A stretch of DNA of 64,000 bases, from NCBI GenBank assembly GCA_037576195.1, contig CM075104.1, positions 23,204,211 to 23,268,210 on the forward strand. Direction: 5' to 3'. Source of the stretch: Phytoseiulus persimilis. Lineage: Eukaryota; Arthropoda; Arachnida; Mesostigmata; Phytoseiidae. Shown piece by piece: positions 10,600 to 21,983 of the stretch. The position numbers and the translations under genes were made by a program. Numbering within the stretch: position 1 is the stretch's first letter; each line of letters starts with the position of its first letter. A model generated the notes under the pieces. It had not been told where the DNA came from and made no database searches. It saw nothing but the letters and a program-made list of their open reading frames with translations.

Positions 10600-11311
10600 T
10601 GGTCCCAGGCTCTGCCCCACATTGCGAGCCCGTGGTAATAAAAAAGCTAGACCAACTCGAAGGTGGACTCGAGCTTGGGAATATAGTGGCCCTGCGAATA
10701 CGATTCATCGCGTTCGATTTTGACGAATGTACAAGAATATCCACGGGAGGTAGATAATTCGCTGAGCTGAGCGCTGAGCGGCTGGCTCGTTCAATGAAAC
10801 CCGAAAGACTAGCGAAAATCTAGATTGAGTCATCATCACCGCATCGAAAGCGGAAGATAATCGTACACTGCAATCAATTAGTGGAATTGTGTGGGAATGA
10901 TCTCCGTGGTTCCCGTATTGAGCGGACGAAGCGCTCAGCGCCCGGAGGCCATGTTTCAAGGAACCGTTATGAGCCAGGGGGTTAGAACTTGGGAGAGTGT
11001 GCAACGCTCTCAGTGTCTGGGAGAAACATCGAAATTGGAAAATCTGTATTTCCTGCATTGTTGATGTCTCTTCGTGTTCAAGCAATACTAATCCGCATTG
11101 CTCATTGGACTCAGGCCATTGTTCTCGGAGCCCTGATGTCCTATCGGAAAATTTCTCATATTTTGACTGCCGTACCATCGAGAACTCATGCGAAATTCAT
11201 ATTTCATTCCAAACTCCAAACGGCGGAGCTGCGCACGGAACTCAAACTGACGCTCTGAAAAAACTTCCACAACTAATATCTCTGAACTCTTGTGTCTTTG
11301 TTTATTGTTCG
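10600..11311. other. MULE 5' region without recognisable coding sequence
   Basis: This interval separates the left repeat array from the first transposase codon. It has short ORFs on both strands but no motif I can name. It probably contains the promoter and 5' leader of the MULE transposase. Confidence 0.35.
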
Positions 11312-13244
11312 ATGGGAGGTGACATATTGTCCAAGCGCAATGAGCTGAAGACTGCTCATGAAGGGCATCTTCACGTGTATGACAAGAAGGGCAACGACTC
11401 CAACACCGAATTTTGGCGCTGTTACTCGAAGTGTTAAGTATTTTATGTTTTTACCCAGAGCGGTCGTCGGCACTGTTTTGGTAATCAGGGATGACGCCAG
11501 TCGAGCAAGCGAAGCGTCAGTGAACTTTGAGCATGATCAACCGCGCACAGGCGATACTGTAGATCACTGAGATAGAAATCGGACGCCTGTAGACTGACGT
11601 CAAGCGTCAGTATTCGCCGTGTAACTCTCCCCTGTCAGTGACTATAAAAGCCGGAATAAAACTTCAGTGTGTTGGGGGAGCCAAACATTCTGTCCACCAG
11701 AATTGTCGTTTTCATTCAGTAGCCGTCGACTCTAGGCAAGTCTTGTACGCGCCACCGATCTTCTCATACAGCCGCAAAGAAGCTAGAGTCAGGCCCAAAA
11801 GGCTTATCATGAAGAATAACCCAGCCTTCAAATGCAAAGCTCATCTTCACAAGAACCTGATAACAGGTGAACTTCGCGCAGTGGGTGAACACAGCGACAA
11901 CGCCGCCGCAATCGAAGTACAGCGGAAGAAGACCGCGCTGGAACGACGAGCCGCCGAGACGGTGGAGCAACCCCAGCAGATCATAAGCAAGGTTCGCACG
12001 CAATCCTCCTCGGCTGCGCAAGGATCCATGGGCACGAACAAGTGTTTAGCACGGATAGTACAGAGGATGCGCAACCGACTAGGGATTCCATCGACTCACT
12101 TCACAAGACTGGCCGACATCGATATTCCCGAGTCTATCCGTGTGTACGAAAGCACTCCGGGTGAAGTCGAGAACTTCCTGCTAGCGGATTACGGATCCGA
12201 CGATCCTCATCGAATATTCATCTTTGGAAGAGAGTCCGCGGGATCGTGGGTCGGTCGAGTAAGGAAGATCTATGTTGATGGGACCTTCTCGTTGGCTCCG
12301 CAGGTATTCGCGCAAATTTGCGTGGTCCTCGTGGAACGCCCTGGAGTAGTCACTCCCCTGTGTTATGAGCTTATGCCAAACAAGGAAGAGCGAAGCTACA
12401 ACAAGGCAAATAACTCATGGATTTCGTATAATATCCTGGAAGATAACAGCTCGTTGCCGCTGCATCATGAGGGCAACGCGGGTATCAACGATTTCAAGGA
12501 AGTTCGTTTTCCTCTTCCGCTCAGATGTTGGATATGTTGACCTCGGGATGGCCCGACTTCAATCCAGGAGCAGTATCGATGGACTTCGAACAAGAGTTGC
12601 GGAACGCATTCGCTGCCTACTTCCCTGAAGCCTAACTGCATGGATTTTTTTTGCATCTCGTGCAAAATATGAAGAAGGAAGTTGCAGTATGTGGGTTGAG
12701 CCGGAGATACAGGAACGAACCGGACTTCGCTCTCAATGCGAAAATGATATCTGCCATGGCGTTCCTCCCACCAGAGCATCTTGAAGACGGTTTGAGGGAG
12801 TTGCAATCTCATCTTCCGCTCGAGCTGCAGCCGGTCTCGGAGTACTTTGAAGATTTCTACATGGGTCGACTTCAAATAGACATCAACGGAAATCCGAGCC
12901 GCCGAGCAGCCATGTTCCCTGTGTTCACGTGGACCGTTTACGAAAGGACCCTTCAAGGGGACTCACGAACGAACAACTACGTGGAAGCTGCGCACAGGAG
13001 CCTCCAGCGCCAATTCGCAGTCCAGCATCCCGGCCTTCTCAAGTTCATAGAAGGCATAAAGTGCGTTCAACAAAGTAAAGACGCGGACTTGGAGCGATAC
13101 GTGGCCGGGAACGCCTCTCAGAGAAAACGGAACCGTCACCTGGAAATCGATCGTCGCATCATGAATATAATCACAGATCTAGAATCTCGAACTTTGTTCG
13201 GAACACTCCGCGGAGTCGCTCATAACTACGAGATTAATCCGTAA
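11312..13244 (+). pseudogene. MULE transposase with FLYWCH zinc finger, split by a solo LTR
   Basis: The ATG at 11312 opens a FLYWCH-type domain: LKTAHEGHLHVY, FWRCYSK, then after the LTR insertion NNPAFKCKAHLHKNL and GEHSDN. The catalytic region follows with YVDGTFSLAPQVFAQICVV (first D near 12276) and YELMPNKEERSY. After a frameshift near 12420-12510 the frame continues with MDFEQELRNAFAAYFPEA, a TAA stop, and LHLVQNMKKEV. The C-terminal portion (to 13244) has TNNYVEAAHRSLQRQF. Lesions are one LTR insertion, at least one frameshift and one stop. FLYWCH plus MULE is a known arrangement in animal MULEs. Confidence 0.8.
11432..11809 (+). mobile_element. solo Copia LTR inside the MULE FLYWCH domain
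   Basis: It starts TGTTAAGTATTTTATG and ends GGCTTATCA, matching the LTRs at 16685 and 28617 over its whole length but with more than ten differences. The flanks are CGAAG (11427-11431) and TGAAG (11810-11814), a near-perfect 5-bp target duplication. Deleting the LTR and one flank restores the FLYWCH frame from FWRCYSK to NNPAFKCKA. No internal Copia sequence is present, so it is a recombination-derived solo LTR. Confidence 0.92.
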
Positions 13245-13562
13245 AGAGCAGTCATGCCTGCCGGGAATGGAGTCCGATCTGTAATATACACAATAAAAGT
13301 ATATTCGAATCCATGCTCAACGGGCGTTTTCTCTCCATTCGCGCACTTCCGATGAAAAGTCCATTCCTTCCGCGGAACCCTCCAGCCAGCGGAGACAATC
13401 GTCTCATTTTCAGCAAATTCCCATGTTTGACGAAGCCGAGAGATCGTCCCTCCAGGGACCTGGAAGGACCCTCCCACATTGTATGAGTGGGCTCTCCGCG
13501 GACGCAGCTGAGTGTATTGTGGGTATGATGAAAGCACACAGGGACGACCCTGCGCTTGGGCC

Positions 13563-13680
13563 CGATTGACGCCGGAGCCCAATTGACGCCGGAGCCTAAT
13601 TGACGCCAGTGCTCAATTGACGCCAGTGCCCAATCGACGCCAGCGCCCAACCGACGCCGGCGCCCAATTGACGTGCACCG
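13563..13680 (-). repeat. 17-bp tandem repeat, right end of MULE
   Basis: Six to seven tandem 17-mers of the form CAATTGACGCCGG(A/C)GCC, the reverse complement of the left array at 10446-10563. Confidence 0.85.
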
Positions 13681-14094
13681 CGGAGCCGGGGATCCTGTCG
13701 CAAATTTCTCATCTAGTTACCCCGCGCCGTGTAGACGTGATCTCCTTGTCCTTCGTACTCGGGTCCATGATTGTGGAGTTTCTTAAGCCACACGATCCGA
13801 CCGCACTCCGTGATCTCTGCTCTGACAGGACATTTGATTGGACTGAAAAAATGGGGGGATGACAAACAGCTATCCAAAAAGAAAGGCGGATGGAGCATCG
13901 AAGGCAGAGCGGTGAACCACTCAGTTCGGACATCGCAGGGACATCGATTTCATTCCCGTGCTCCGTAGTGCGTCATCGACTTCACAATCGATTCTCATGA
14001 CGGAACCCATATGAGTTGTGCTCGATTCCGGCGCCAAGGTTGCCCCTAGGCACCTCTCCTATATTCCTGTGATCAGCATCTAGCACCGAAAGAC

Positions 14095-14424
14095 TCACGC
14101 TTTGCGTTTCCTGCAACGGATGGTTGTCTCGCCGCTGTTGGGGAATTGTCGCTCGCGGTTGAAGAAGTACACGGAAGAGCCTCTCACACCGTTAACCTCA
14201 TATTCGCTACGAGCGTCATACCACAAGAGCTCACCGAAGCGAGCACCATCACATAAAGCCTTATTATCCCCAATACGGTTCATATTCCCACGGATTCGTA
14301 AAAGTGGTCTCATCGACTCTGATCTCGATAGAGAATTATGGCGCCCTTCGGGATCTCCAACGAACTTTTCAAAAGTCACCCAAGAAATTTTTGACATCGA
14401 AACTTGCGGTGTACTCGCGGTCAA
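14095..14424 (-). pseudogene. possible FLYWCH-type exon of another MULE
   Basis: A 109-codon minus-strand ORF ends GELLWYDARSEYEVNGVRG, VYFFNRER and RCRKRKA, a spacing of aromatic, Asn-Arg-Glu and Cys-Arg-Lys residues that resembles the first half of a FLYWCH zinc finger. A GTGAGTC donor-like site follows RKRKA on the minus strand near 14099. I did not find the matching second half, and the similarity is weak. Confidence 0.3.
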
Positions 14425-14429
14425 TCATC

Positions 14430-15160
14430 GTATCCTGATGAATAGACCTCAGAAGAGTCTCTCGAGTCAATCGATTCGATATTCATCCAATGTATCGAAA
14501 GTCGAAACCTTATGCTCTTTGGGAGATTTAACGGTCGGTTCCGGTTCTAGATGACGGCAGTAGCGGCAAAGCCATCCCAGTGAGACCCAGTTATGATGAG
14601 AGCTTGGGGGAAGTATTGGTACCACTCAGGGAGAACTCTTTGACAATTTCAAATCTCCTTCATTGTATCTTATTCAGAATAGGGCTGGAGACACCTCAAC
14701 GAGCCGGCCGTTCGAGCCCGCCACGAGTACTGGCGCCTGGGAGTAGATGGGCTCTTCTTGCCCGTGGCCTGGGTCACCATGAACAGTGAATTCGGGGGCT
14801 ATATGAAACGATGAGAATGAAGAGTTTCATGTGAGGAATGGATCGTGAACGATAATTTATTCGCTCCTGCAACGGAAACGGATTTCGACAAGGATGAATC
14901 TGCTGGAGGCGAGAGCCCATGAATATTTTGGCACAAATGAGGTATGCGTTCGCTATGCCACTCAAGTACTTATCAATTATGTCATCGAAACATACTATCC
15001 GTGATCGTACCGAGGGTACCAGAGCGAATGCTTCCAACGAGCTTTTTTGAATACCGCGGGTTTCCTCTTGTGTTGGACCTGCCAATGACGCTCCTCTCCC
15101 TCGAATCCGTCTGCGCGCTTCCCTCGTGTTTGCGTCCCTCCTATGTCAAAGACCAAGACC
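14430..15160. other. no recognisable gene
   Basis: Short ORFs only; none carries a motif I recognise. Confidence 0.35.
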
Positions 15161-15164
15161 CTCC

Positions 15165-15425
15165 GATACTGGCCGCAGCAGACGAAAGCGGTCCGCTGCC
15201 GTGAGGCGAGACACTCCGCCAGCATCGCGATAGGAGAGGGAGCGGAGGATTGGGTTGGGTTCCTGGCGAGCGAGCGAAGCGATGCGAGCAGACCCGGAGC
15301 AGTGCCGGAGCAGTGCCGGGGCAGTGCCCGGAGCAGTGCCAGGTGAGGTCCCTGGCAAGCGGACCCGGATGAATGCGGGGGATGGGGTGAGCTTAGGTTC
15401 CTGGCGAGCGAGCAGACCCGCAGCA
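15165..15425 (+). repeat. dispersed GC-rich repeat, inverted copy at 30.56-30.77 kb
   Basis: The stretch TACTGGCCGCAGCAGACGAA followed by GGTCCGCTGCCGTGAGGCGA and the GAGCGAGCGAAGCGATGCGA core recurs in reverse orientation at about 30575-30765. The core also recurs several times between 15240 and 16600. No coding content is evident. It may be a nonautonomous element, but I see no clear ends. Confidence 0.6.
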
Positions 15426-15429
15426 GTGC

Positions 15430-16648
15430 CGGGAATTGAGTAGGTGAGGTCCCTGGCAAGCGGATCGACAGCGAGCGGACCCGGATGGATGCGGGGGATT
15501 GGGCGAGGTCAGGTTAGATTCCTGGCGAGCGAGCAGACCCAGAGAAGTGCGGGGGAATGGGTGAGGTTCGGTATTCTTCGCGAGCTCTAACGCGGGTAAG
15601 TTTCGTTTCCTGTCCTCCTCTCCCAACGGTCAATTTGCAATTCCGGCGTGTTCTGACTTTTTTGTTCTTTCGCGCAACCCGCCCAAAGCAGAAATACCTC
15701 TTCCTTTTAGGCGGCTTGAAATGGGTTCTCTTTCAGTAAACGCTCGCCGACGTGAGCCGACTACGAAGTAGCGGCTGCAAGCCACCACACTGACGGCCTG
15801 GCGAGTTTCCTTCTGAATAAAGCGCGGGCTGGTCCCAAGCAAGGAAGCATGATCAGAAATTTATGGGTCTGTGGCATTCTGAGGGCTTCCTTGACCGATG
15901 GTATGGAATCATCCCGAGCGTGGCGAGGGACACGAACTGCAAGAAGCTTGGGAGTCAGGGATGGGGATTGGATAAGGCTAGGTTTCTGGCGAGCGAGCGA
16001 AGCGATTCGAGCAGACTGACAGCAAGCGGCCCGAGGGCACTGCGGAGAGATTGAGTAAGGTGAGGTTAGGTTTCTGGCGAGCGAGCGGAGCGATTCGGGC
16101 AGACTGACAGCAAGCGGCCCAAGGGCACTGCGGAGAGATTGAGTAAGGTGAGGTTAGGTTTCTGGCGAGCGAGCGGAGCGATGCGAGTAGACTGACAGCG
16201 AGCGGCCTCAGAGGCCGAAACACACCGATACGCAGGGCTCCGACCACCGTCATCCCTCACCCATGTTGTGACTCTCTCCCCTTCGAGCGTCAGCTCGCCA
16301 GGTTGGCGTGTCTACCTTTGGCTCCTCGGGTCGGCGGGCGTATCCTGAAAAAATTCCGTCAAAATGTAAACAAGCTTTCCCCCAACACGCCGATTCGGGG
16401 AGTTGACGGTAGAGAGAGGAGGTGGGGAGAGGAGGACAGGAAACGAAACGTACCCGCGTTCGAGCTCGCGAAGAATACCGAACCTCACCCATTCCCCCGC
16501 TCTTCTCTGGGTCCGCTCGGTGTGGGTCTGCTCGCATCGCTGCTCTCGCTCGCCAGGAAACTAACCTCACCCTATCCCCGCATTTCTCCGGGTCCGCTCG
16601 CTGTCGATCCGCTTGCCAGGGACCTCACCTACTCAATCCCCGACACTT
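15430..16648. mobile_element. fold-back (long inverted repeat) element
   Basis: 15430-15650 and 16395-16648 are imperfect reverse complements over roughly 220 bases, beginning with GAATTGAGTAGGTGAGGTCC on the left and ending with its complement on the right, and including the shared segment around GTTTCGTTTCCTGTCCTCCT. The interior holds an 88-bp tandem array and no coding sequence. This is the layout of a fold-back or long-TIR nonautonomous transposon. The Copia insertion at 16685 starts just after its right end. No target duplication was identified. Confidence 0.6.
15966..16230 (+). repeat. 88-bp tandem repeat, about three copies
   Basis: The phrase GAGTAAGGTGAGGTTAGG recurs at 16053 and 16141, giving a period of 88 bp. 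Each copy contains the GGCGAGCGAGCGGAGCGAT core shared with neighbouring repeats. Confidence 0.85.
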
Positions 16649-16684
16649 TTTTCTTTTTTTTTTCTCTGAGGCGGGTGGAGAAAT

Positions 16685-17061
16685 TGTTGAGTATTTGATG
16701 TTTTACCCAGAGCAGTCGTCGGCACAGTTTTGGTAATCAGGGAAGGCGCCAGTCGTGTAAGCGAAGCGTCAGTGAACTTTGAGCATGATCATCCGCGCAC
16801 AGGCGATACTGTAGATCACTGAGATAGAAATCGGACGCCTGTAGACTGACGTCAAACGTCAGTGTTCGCCGTGTAACTCTCCCCTGTCAGTGACTATAAA
16901 AGCCGGAATAAAACTTCAGTGTGTTGGGGGAGCCAAACATTCTGTCCACCAGAATTGTCGTTTTCATTCAGTAGCCGTCATCTCCAGGCAAGTCTTGTAT
17001 GCGTCACCGATCTTCTCATCCAGCCGCAAAGAAGCTAGAGCCAGGCCCAAAAGGCTTATCA
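16685..17061 (+). repeat. Copia 5' LTR with promoter and poly(A) signal
   Basis: A 377-bp LTR beginning TGTTGAGTATTTG and ending GGCTTATCA. It contains TATAAAAG at 16895-16902, an Inr-like TTCAGT at 16915-16920 about 20 bases later, and AATAAA at 16907-16912, so transcription start and polyadenylation signals are tightly packed, as in other LTR elements. Confidence 0.95.
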
Positions 17062-17077
17062 GCGTTATCAGCACGGC
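17062..17077 (+). other. candidate Copia primer-binding site (internal tRNA type)
   Basis: GCGTTATCAGCACGGC lies directly after the LTR. It lacks the TGG start of a tRNA 3'-end PBS, and would be complementary to an anticodon-arm sequence of the form GUGCUGAUAACGC, resembling a tRNA-Ile (GAU) arm. Priming from an internal half-tRNA is known in Copia elements. The tRNA identity here is inference. Confidence 0.45.
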
Positions 17078-17149
17078 ACACTCAGGTTGAGCGGGTCGGT
17101 GACGTAAGTATACATCGGTGAATCAAGGAAGTCACAGTTCAGCATCACG

Positions 17150-20100
17150 ATGTCAAGACAGCAATCCGCCAGAGATGCCCAAGGCCCCAACGGCTTCGTT
17201 CACTACGGACTGGACGGTCTCGAAGTTGATCCAGAACCCAGCTCCAGCACATCCGGAGATCCCATCGTGTGTGGACCAAGACCACGAGTCGCAACCAACA
17301 TCATCCTAGCACTAGACGGCAAGAACTACATACCATGGCGCACAGTCATGCCATCCGTACTAGATGGAGAACCGTATGCCTGGCCTGTAACCATCGGGAA
17401 ACTCAACCCACCAGCTCCAGATCAAGCAAACACACCAGAGGGCAAAACGCAAATGAAGAACTACACCATCGGAAACAGAGCTGCGAGGTACGTGCTAATC
17501 AACTCGATACACCCGAATCTCGCCACATCATTATTCCTCGACAACGCAGATAACATAGCAGCACAGGAGATATGGCGCCGAATCAAGAACAAGTTCACGC
17601 GCGCAACAGGCACAAGGAAGGGTTGGCACTGTCGAAGTTCATGACGTTCGAATACCAGCCAGGACTATCCGTTGGCGATAACCTCCTCGCTTACAAGAAA
17701 GTCATCTTCGAGCTCAACACAGTTGGAATCAACTTACCAGACGATGTTCAGTGCTCCAAACTTCTAGAGGCGCTTCCAAGTTCATGGGAACCGTTCCGAC
17801 AGGGATGGAGCACCCGACTGGACTCTGACAAACATCTGGACACACTGACGGATCTAATCGAAGGTGAAGCCACTCGAAGGAACCAAAGTGACGTCAACGA
17901 GATCACGGCGATGTTCTCCCGATTCAACCCCTCAAGGAATCAACACTTCAGGAGAAGAAACTTCGCCAGAAGATCAAACTTCCGAAGAACATCTGTGCAG
18001 TCATCCGAAGTGATATGTTACAACTGCAATCAAAGAGGACACATGCAATCAGCCTGCAGACTTCCCCGACAAGGCGGGAATCAACGCAGAGGCGGATTTC
18101 GAGGCAGAGGAAGAGGCAGAGGACAATCGAGAACACTGCCGCCGCAAGCCAACATTGCTGAAGCCCTGATCGTGGAATGCCAGCAAGCCGAAGTCAATCA
18201 GGCAAGTGCTGAAGAAATATTTGCTGTTGATAGCGGCTCGACCCACCACATGCTAACCAGCCTGAAATGGATGACGGACTACAAGCCGTTCGAAGACAAC
18301 CAAGTGGTCGCACTCGGCGGATCCAACACCCTAAGTGCACAGGGGTCAGGAACCGCAATCGTGCCAGTGAACAACGACAACAAGACCGCAACGCTATGTC
18401 TGAAGGACGCTCTGTACGTACCCAGGCTTCGTAGAAATCTAATCTCAGTTTCGAAGCTACTAAACGAGAAGTTTCGCATTTTGGTAACTGAGGAGGCCAT
18501 CACCATACTCCGAGACAACGATGAAGTTCGAGCTGAGCAACAAAACGGATTGTTCATGTTCCATGCAAGTGAACCAGTGGAGGGAAACGTTGCGGGACTG
18601 AAGAAGAGAGTAAGTCTGAAAGCGGTACATGAAATGTTCGCTCACATCAACGTTAAGACCCTCGAGAAAATGCTGAACCGCGAAGGATACGAGATAATCA
18701 ATGACTTCGTGAAATGTGACGTATGTACCCAAGGCAAGATGCATCGTTCGAGCAACAGGCCGAAACCCGGGAAAGTGGTAGCTCCAAGACCAGGGTACAT
18801 ACACGCGGACACCTGCGCTATGCGTAAGAGATCTCTTGGAGGAGCGAATCTGTTTCTCACGCTGACTGACGACATGACTCGGTTTCGAAAAGTGTACTTC
18901 TTGAAATCAAAGGATCAAGTGCCTGACCACATCGCGGAGTTCGTCAAATGGTTCCAGAATCAAAGCGGTTTCACTGTGTATCATCTCCACTCTGATGAAG
19001 GGACTGAGTTCAAGAATCAGAGAGTGAAGGAGATCATGAGTGCCATCGGAGCTGATGTAAGTTACTCCCCTCCTTTTACCCCCCAACTTAACGGTGTAAG
19101 TGAGCGTTTAAATCGATCGTTGCTTGACTTGGCAAGGACCATGCTCATCGACAGTGGCCTGCCCAAGTACCTTTGGGCGGAAGCCGTGAGCTTTTCCGCC
19201 CACGCGACGAATTGCGTAAAGTTTGTCGAATCAACCGGGAAGACACCGTACGAGATGATCATGAGGAGAAAACCATACATCAGTCTCATCAGAGCATTTG
19301 GCACCGAGTGCAAGTTTTACAACCGCACCCCGCGGAAGGACAAGTTGGACACCAGAGGATTCCCAGGCTACATCGTCGGGATCGACGAAGATGGACTCAG
19401 CTATCGTGTGTGGTATCCCGAGACCAGACAGATCGTCAGGACGAAAGACGTGAAGGTGAGCACTCCCAGTCCACTGGATGGAGGAGTCGCCTCAGAGAAT
19501 GCCGCCGAAGCAGAAGCGCCTGAAGGCAACGGCGAAGAGCAGATCGAAGAAGCCAATCCGTCAGCGGATACCAGAGAGAACGCATCAGCAAGAGAAGAAG
19601 CAGCATCCGCGGGCCCCGTGCCGGAAAGAGAATCCTCGAATGAAGGACATGGCGCCGCAGGAGCGGCTGCCCCAAGTGAAAAACGCAACGAACGGCGCGG
19701 GAGATACGAGCTACGAGATCGATCCAAGTTGCGTCCTCCGGAGAGGTATCAGGCCGGCAGCGCACACGTTGCGATGTGTGTCAGCGAAACAGTAAGCACC
19801 GTTGTAAATAATTTGGTTGACGAACCAACATGTATAGAAGATGTTCACAAGTCCAATTACAGCCAACAGTGGCTTAGTGCAATGGCAGAGGAGATGGCGT
19901 CGCTCGATTTCCACAAAGTTTGGGAGCTCACCGAACTTCCAAAAGGCAAACGCACGGTTGGGAATCGATGGATCTTCAAAGCGAAGAAAGACGCCCTAGG
20001 TAACATCGAGAGGTTCCGTGCAAGATGGGTCATTCAAGGATTCAGCCAACGTCCAGGTAAAGATTTCACAGAGCTCTACTCGCCTGTAGCTAGGTTCGAT

Positions 20101-21381
20101 ACCATCAAAACAATACTATCAATAGCTGCCAGGGAGAAATTGAAGCTATACCAATTCGACGTTAAGACAGCATTCCTACACTCGGAACTATCGGAAGAAA
20201 TCTACACGAACCAACCAAAAGGGTTCGAAGATGGAACAAATCTAGTCTGCAAACTCTTGAAGGCGGTCTACGGGCTTCGTCAGGCATCAAGGGCTTGGAA
20301 CCTGAAGATCCACCAGGTTCTGACAGGACTTGGACTCACACAGAGCCAAGCTGACCCTTGCGTGTACTTCACAATTGGCCCAGAACGAATTTTGGTTGCC
20401 CTGTACGTTGACGATGGATTGACAGCGGGATCAGACCAAAAGGTCGTGCAGGAGTTTCTCGAGAACCTCGGTAAGGAGTTCGAAATCACTTCCAGGAAGT
20501 TAGAGTTCTTTCTCGGTCTACATGTCGAATCATCAGATGACAACTCCGTCATTCGTGTCCATCAAGCAAAGTATATCCAAGAACTGCTAGACAGATTCCA
20601 GATGTCGAAATGCAAGGAAACAGCAGTCCCAATGGACAACAGCTACAAGTTGAATCCCAGTGACGAAGTCGAGCCAGAACTGCCGTATCGTTCAATTGTT
20701 GGTGGTTTGATGTACCTCACGATTGCGACGCGTTTTGACGTCGGTTACGTGGTAGGATACCTGTCAAGGTTCCTGGATCGTCCCACCAGACGTCTTTGGC
20801 ATCTCGCATTGAAAGTGCTGCGCTACCTCCAAGGTACCAAGACTTTCGGTCTCCGGTACACGGGGAGCGGTCCAGAGCTGCTCGAGTGTTTCAGCGATGC
20901 AGATTTCGCTGGCGACGAGCAAACGAGACGGAGCACCACTGGGTCATTGATTCGGTTCGGAGCTGGAGTCATTTCTTGGGCGAGCAACCGCCAAGCGTCC
21001 GTGACGCTTTCTTCAATGGAGGCGGAGCTTGTGGCCCTCTCTGAGACACTCAAGACCGCGATTTGGACAGCGCGCTTACTCGCAGAGCTTGGACATCCAG
21101 TCGTACCAAAGTTGCTCGTTGACAACCAGTCGACGATCGCTCTTGCTGAGAATCCTTCTTTCCACAAGCGCTCAAAGCACATCGAGGTGAGACATTTCTA
21201 CTGTCGAGAGAAACTACAGCGCGGAGAAGTCACAATCCACTATTGCCCGACAGCACAGAACGTTGCTGATATTCTGACGAAGTGCCTGCCTAGAGAAACG
21301 TTCCAAAGACTTAGATCACTTGCAGATGGAAACCGTCAAGATGATGATCGCGTTCATCATGGTTTGCGTGATGGCCAGTAG
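17150..21381 (+). pseudogene. Copia Gag-Pol polyprotein with one frameshift in gag
   Basis: The ATG at 17150 opens Gag (DGKNYIPWRTVM...). The frame shifts near 17600-17640, after NKFTRATGT, and continues to 21381 in the frame of 17572. Domains in that 1269-codon frame: the UBN2-type Gag remainder; zinc knuckle CYNCNQRGHMQSAC (about 149); protease AVDSGSTHHML (about 218); integrase zinc site HEMFAHIN with CDVCTQGK; integrase catalytic residues in HADTC, HSDEGTEF and NGVSERLNR (about 411, 474, 509); RT with VYGLRQASRAWN and YVDD (about 945); RNase H with SDADFAGD (about 1110), MEAELVALSE and the closing ADILTKCLPRETFQRLRSL. All enzyme motifs look intact, and the single gag frameshift is the only visible defect. 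Confidence 0.93.
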
Positions 21382-21533
21382 CGCGTTGGGGTACTTCACA
21401 TACTCCGACTGCGACACTGATTGTCAGAAGATGACCTGGCCATGCACGATTTCCCGAACAAACGAAAACAACTTCCCATGCGACTGCGTGGAGCTCGAAG
21501 CGAGCTGCCTCAGATTGGCGTCAAGAGAAGTTG
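21341..21533 (+). pseudogene. Copia accessory ORF3, N-terminal part: signal peptide and Cys-rich region
   Basis: The ATG at 21341 lies 41 bases inside the end of pol, in another frame. The first about 17 residues (MMIAFIMVCVMASSALG) are a convincing signal peptide. The following 45 or so residues are cysteine-rich, with CDTDC, a WPC and PCDC. A Gypsy element inserted at 21534, and the same frame resumes at 27173 with no shift once the insertion and one copy of the GTTG duplication are discounted. The uninterrupted ORF would be 170 codons including stop. I do not recognise the family. Overlap with pol, a signal peptide and a later hydrophobic segment are env-like features, but capture of a host secreted-protein gene is equally possible. 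Confidence 0.65.
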
Positions 21534-21735
21534 TGTTGGTAGGATGATAACGGAGAACTCGCGACTCTGGCCCACGACGATTTATTTCACAATTACCGAC
21601 TCACGGCCCCCAGGGCTCGATATTGTCGCGGCTCTGCTCGACGTGTGGTATCAATTGCGCCTTTTTTGATTGCATGACGCCCGGAGGCCTTTAAGTGTGC
21701 GCCGTCGCGGCGGGAACTACCTAGCATTGCTAACA
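21534..21735 (-). repeat. Gypsy 3' LTR
   Basis: 202 bp, TGTTGGTAGG...GCTAACA on the plus strand, nearly identical to 26967-27168. Confidence 0.95.
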
Positions 21736-21983
21736 TTCGACCATCCTGACTCCACGACGTCCCCGTCGACACTAGGCTGGGATTAAGTTAACTGGAGGGA
21801 GTGACTCGATCCCCGTTCTGCCGATGAAATAACTGAACACCGTGACAGCCACCAGAGAACCTTGAGTGACATTTGCGAAGTGATTGATATGAAAAATCGT
21901 GGATTGCTAGATGTGGGATTGCTTTCTATAATTTGCCTTTCGCCGGAGATCGCTTCATACCTAAGGGATCACAAGTCTTCGAG

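Larger units (their letters stand above)
10380..13730 (+). mobile_element. MULE transposon with inverted arrays of a 17-bp repeat at its ends
   Basis: The transposase gene at 11312-13244 is bracketed by two inverted GC-rich arrays: 10446-10563 (unit like GGGCGCCGGAGTCGATT) and 13563-13680 (unit like CAATTGACGCCGGAGCC, its reverse complement). Each holds about seven 17-bp copies. Such subterminal inverted repeats fit the ends of one element. The exact termini and the expected 9-10 bp target duplication could not be located, so the outer limits are approximate. A solo Copia LTR sits inside. Confidence 0.6.

Noticed and set aside
14102-14554. 150-codon plus-strand ORF
   Set aside because: No motif; it is opposite a better (still weak) FLYWCH-like minus-strand ORF.
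16890-17090. Short ORF starting at GTG within each Copia LTR
   Set aside because: It lies across the LTR promoter/leader, lacks an ATG, and is the same sequence in all three LTRs; not a gene.
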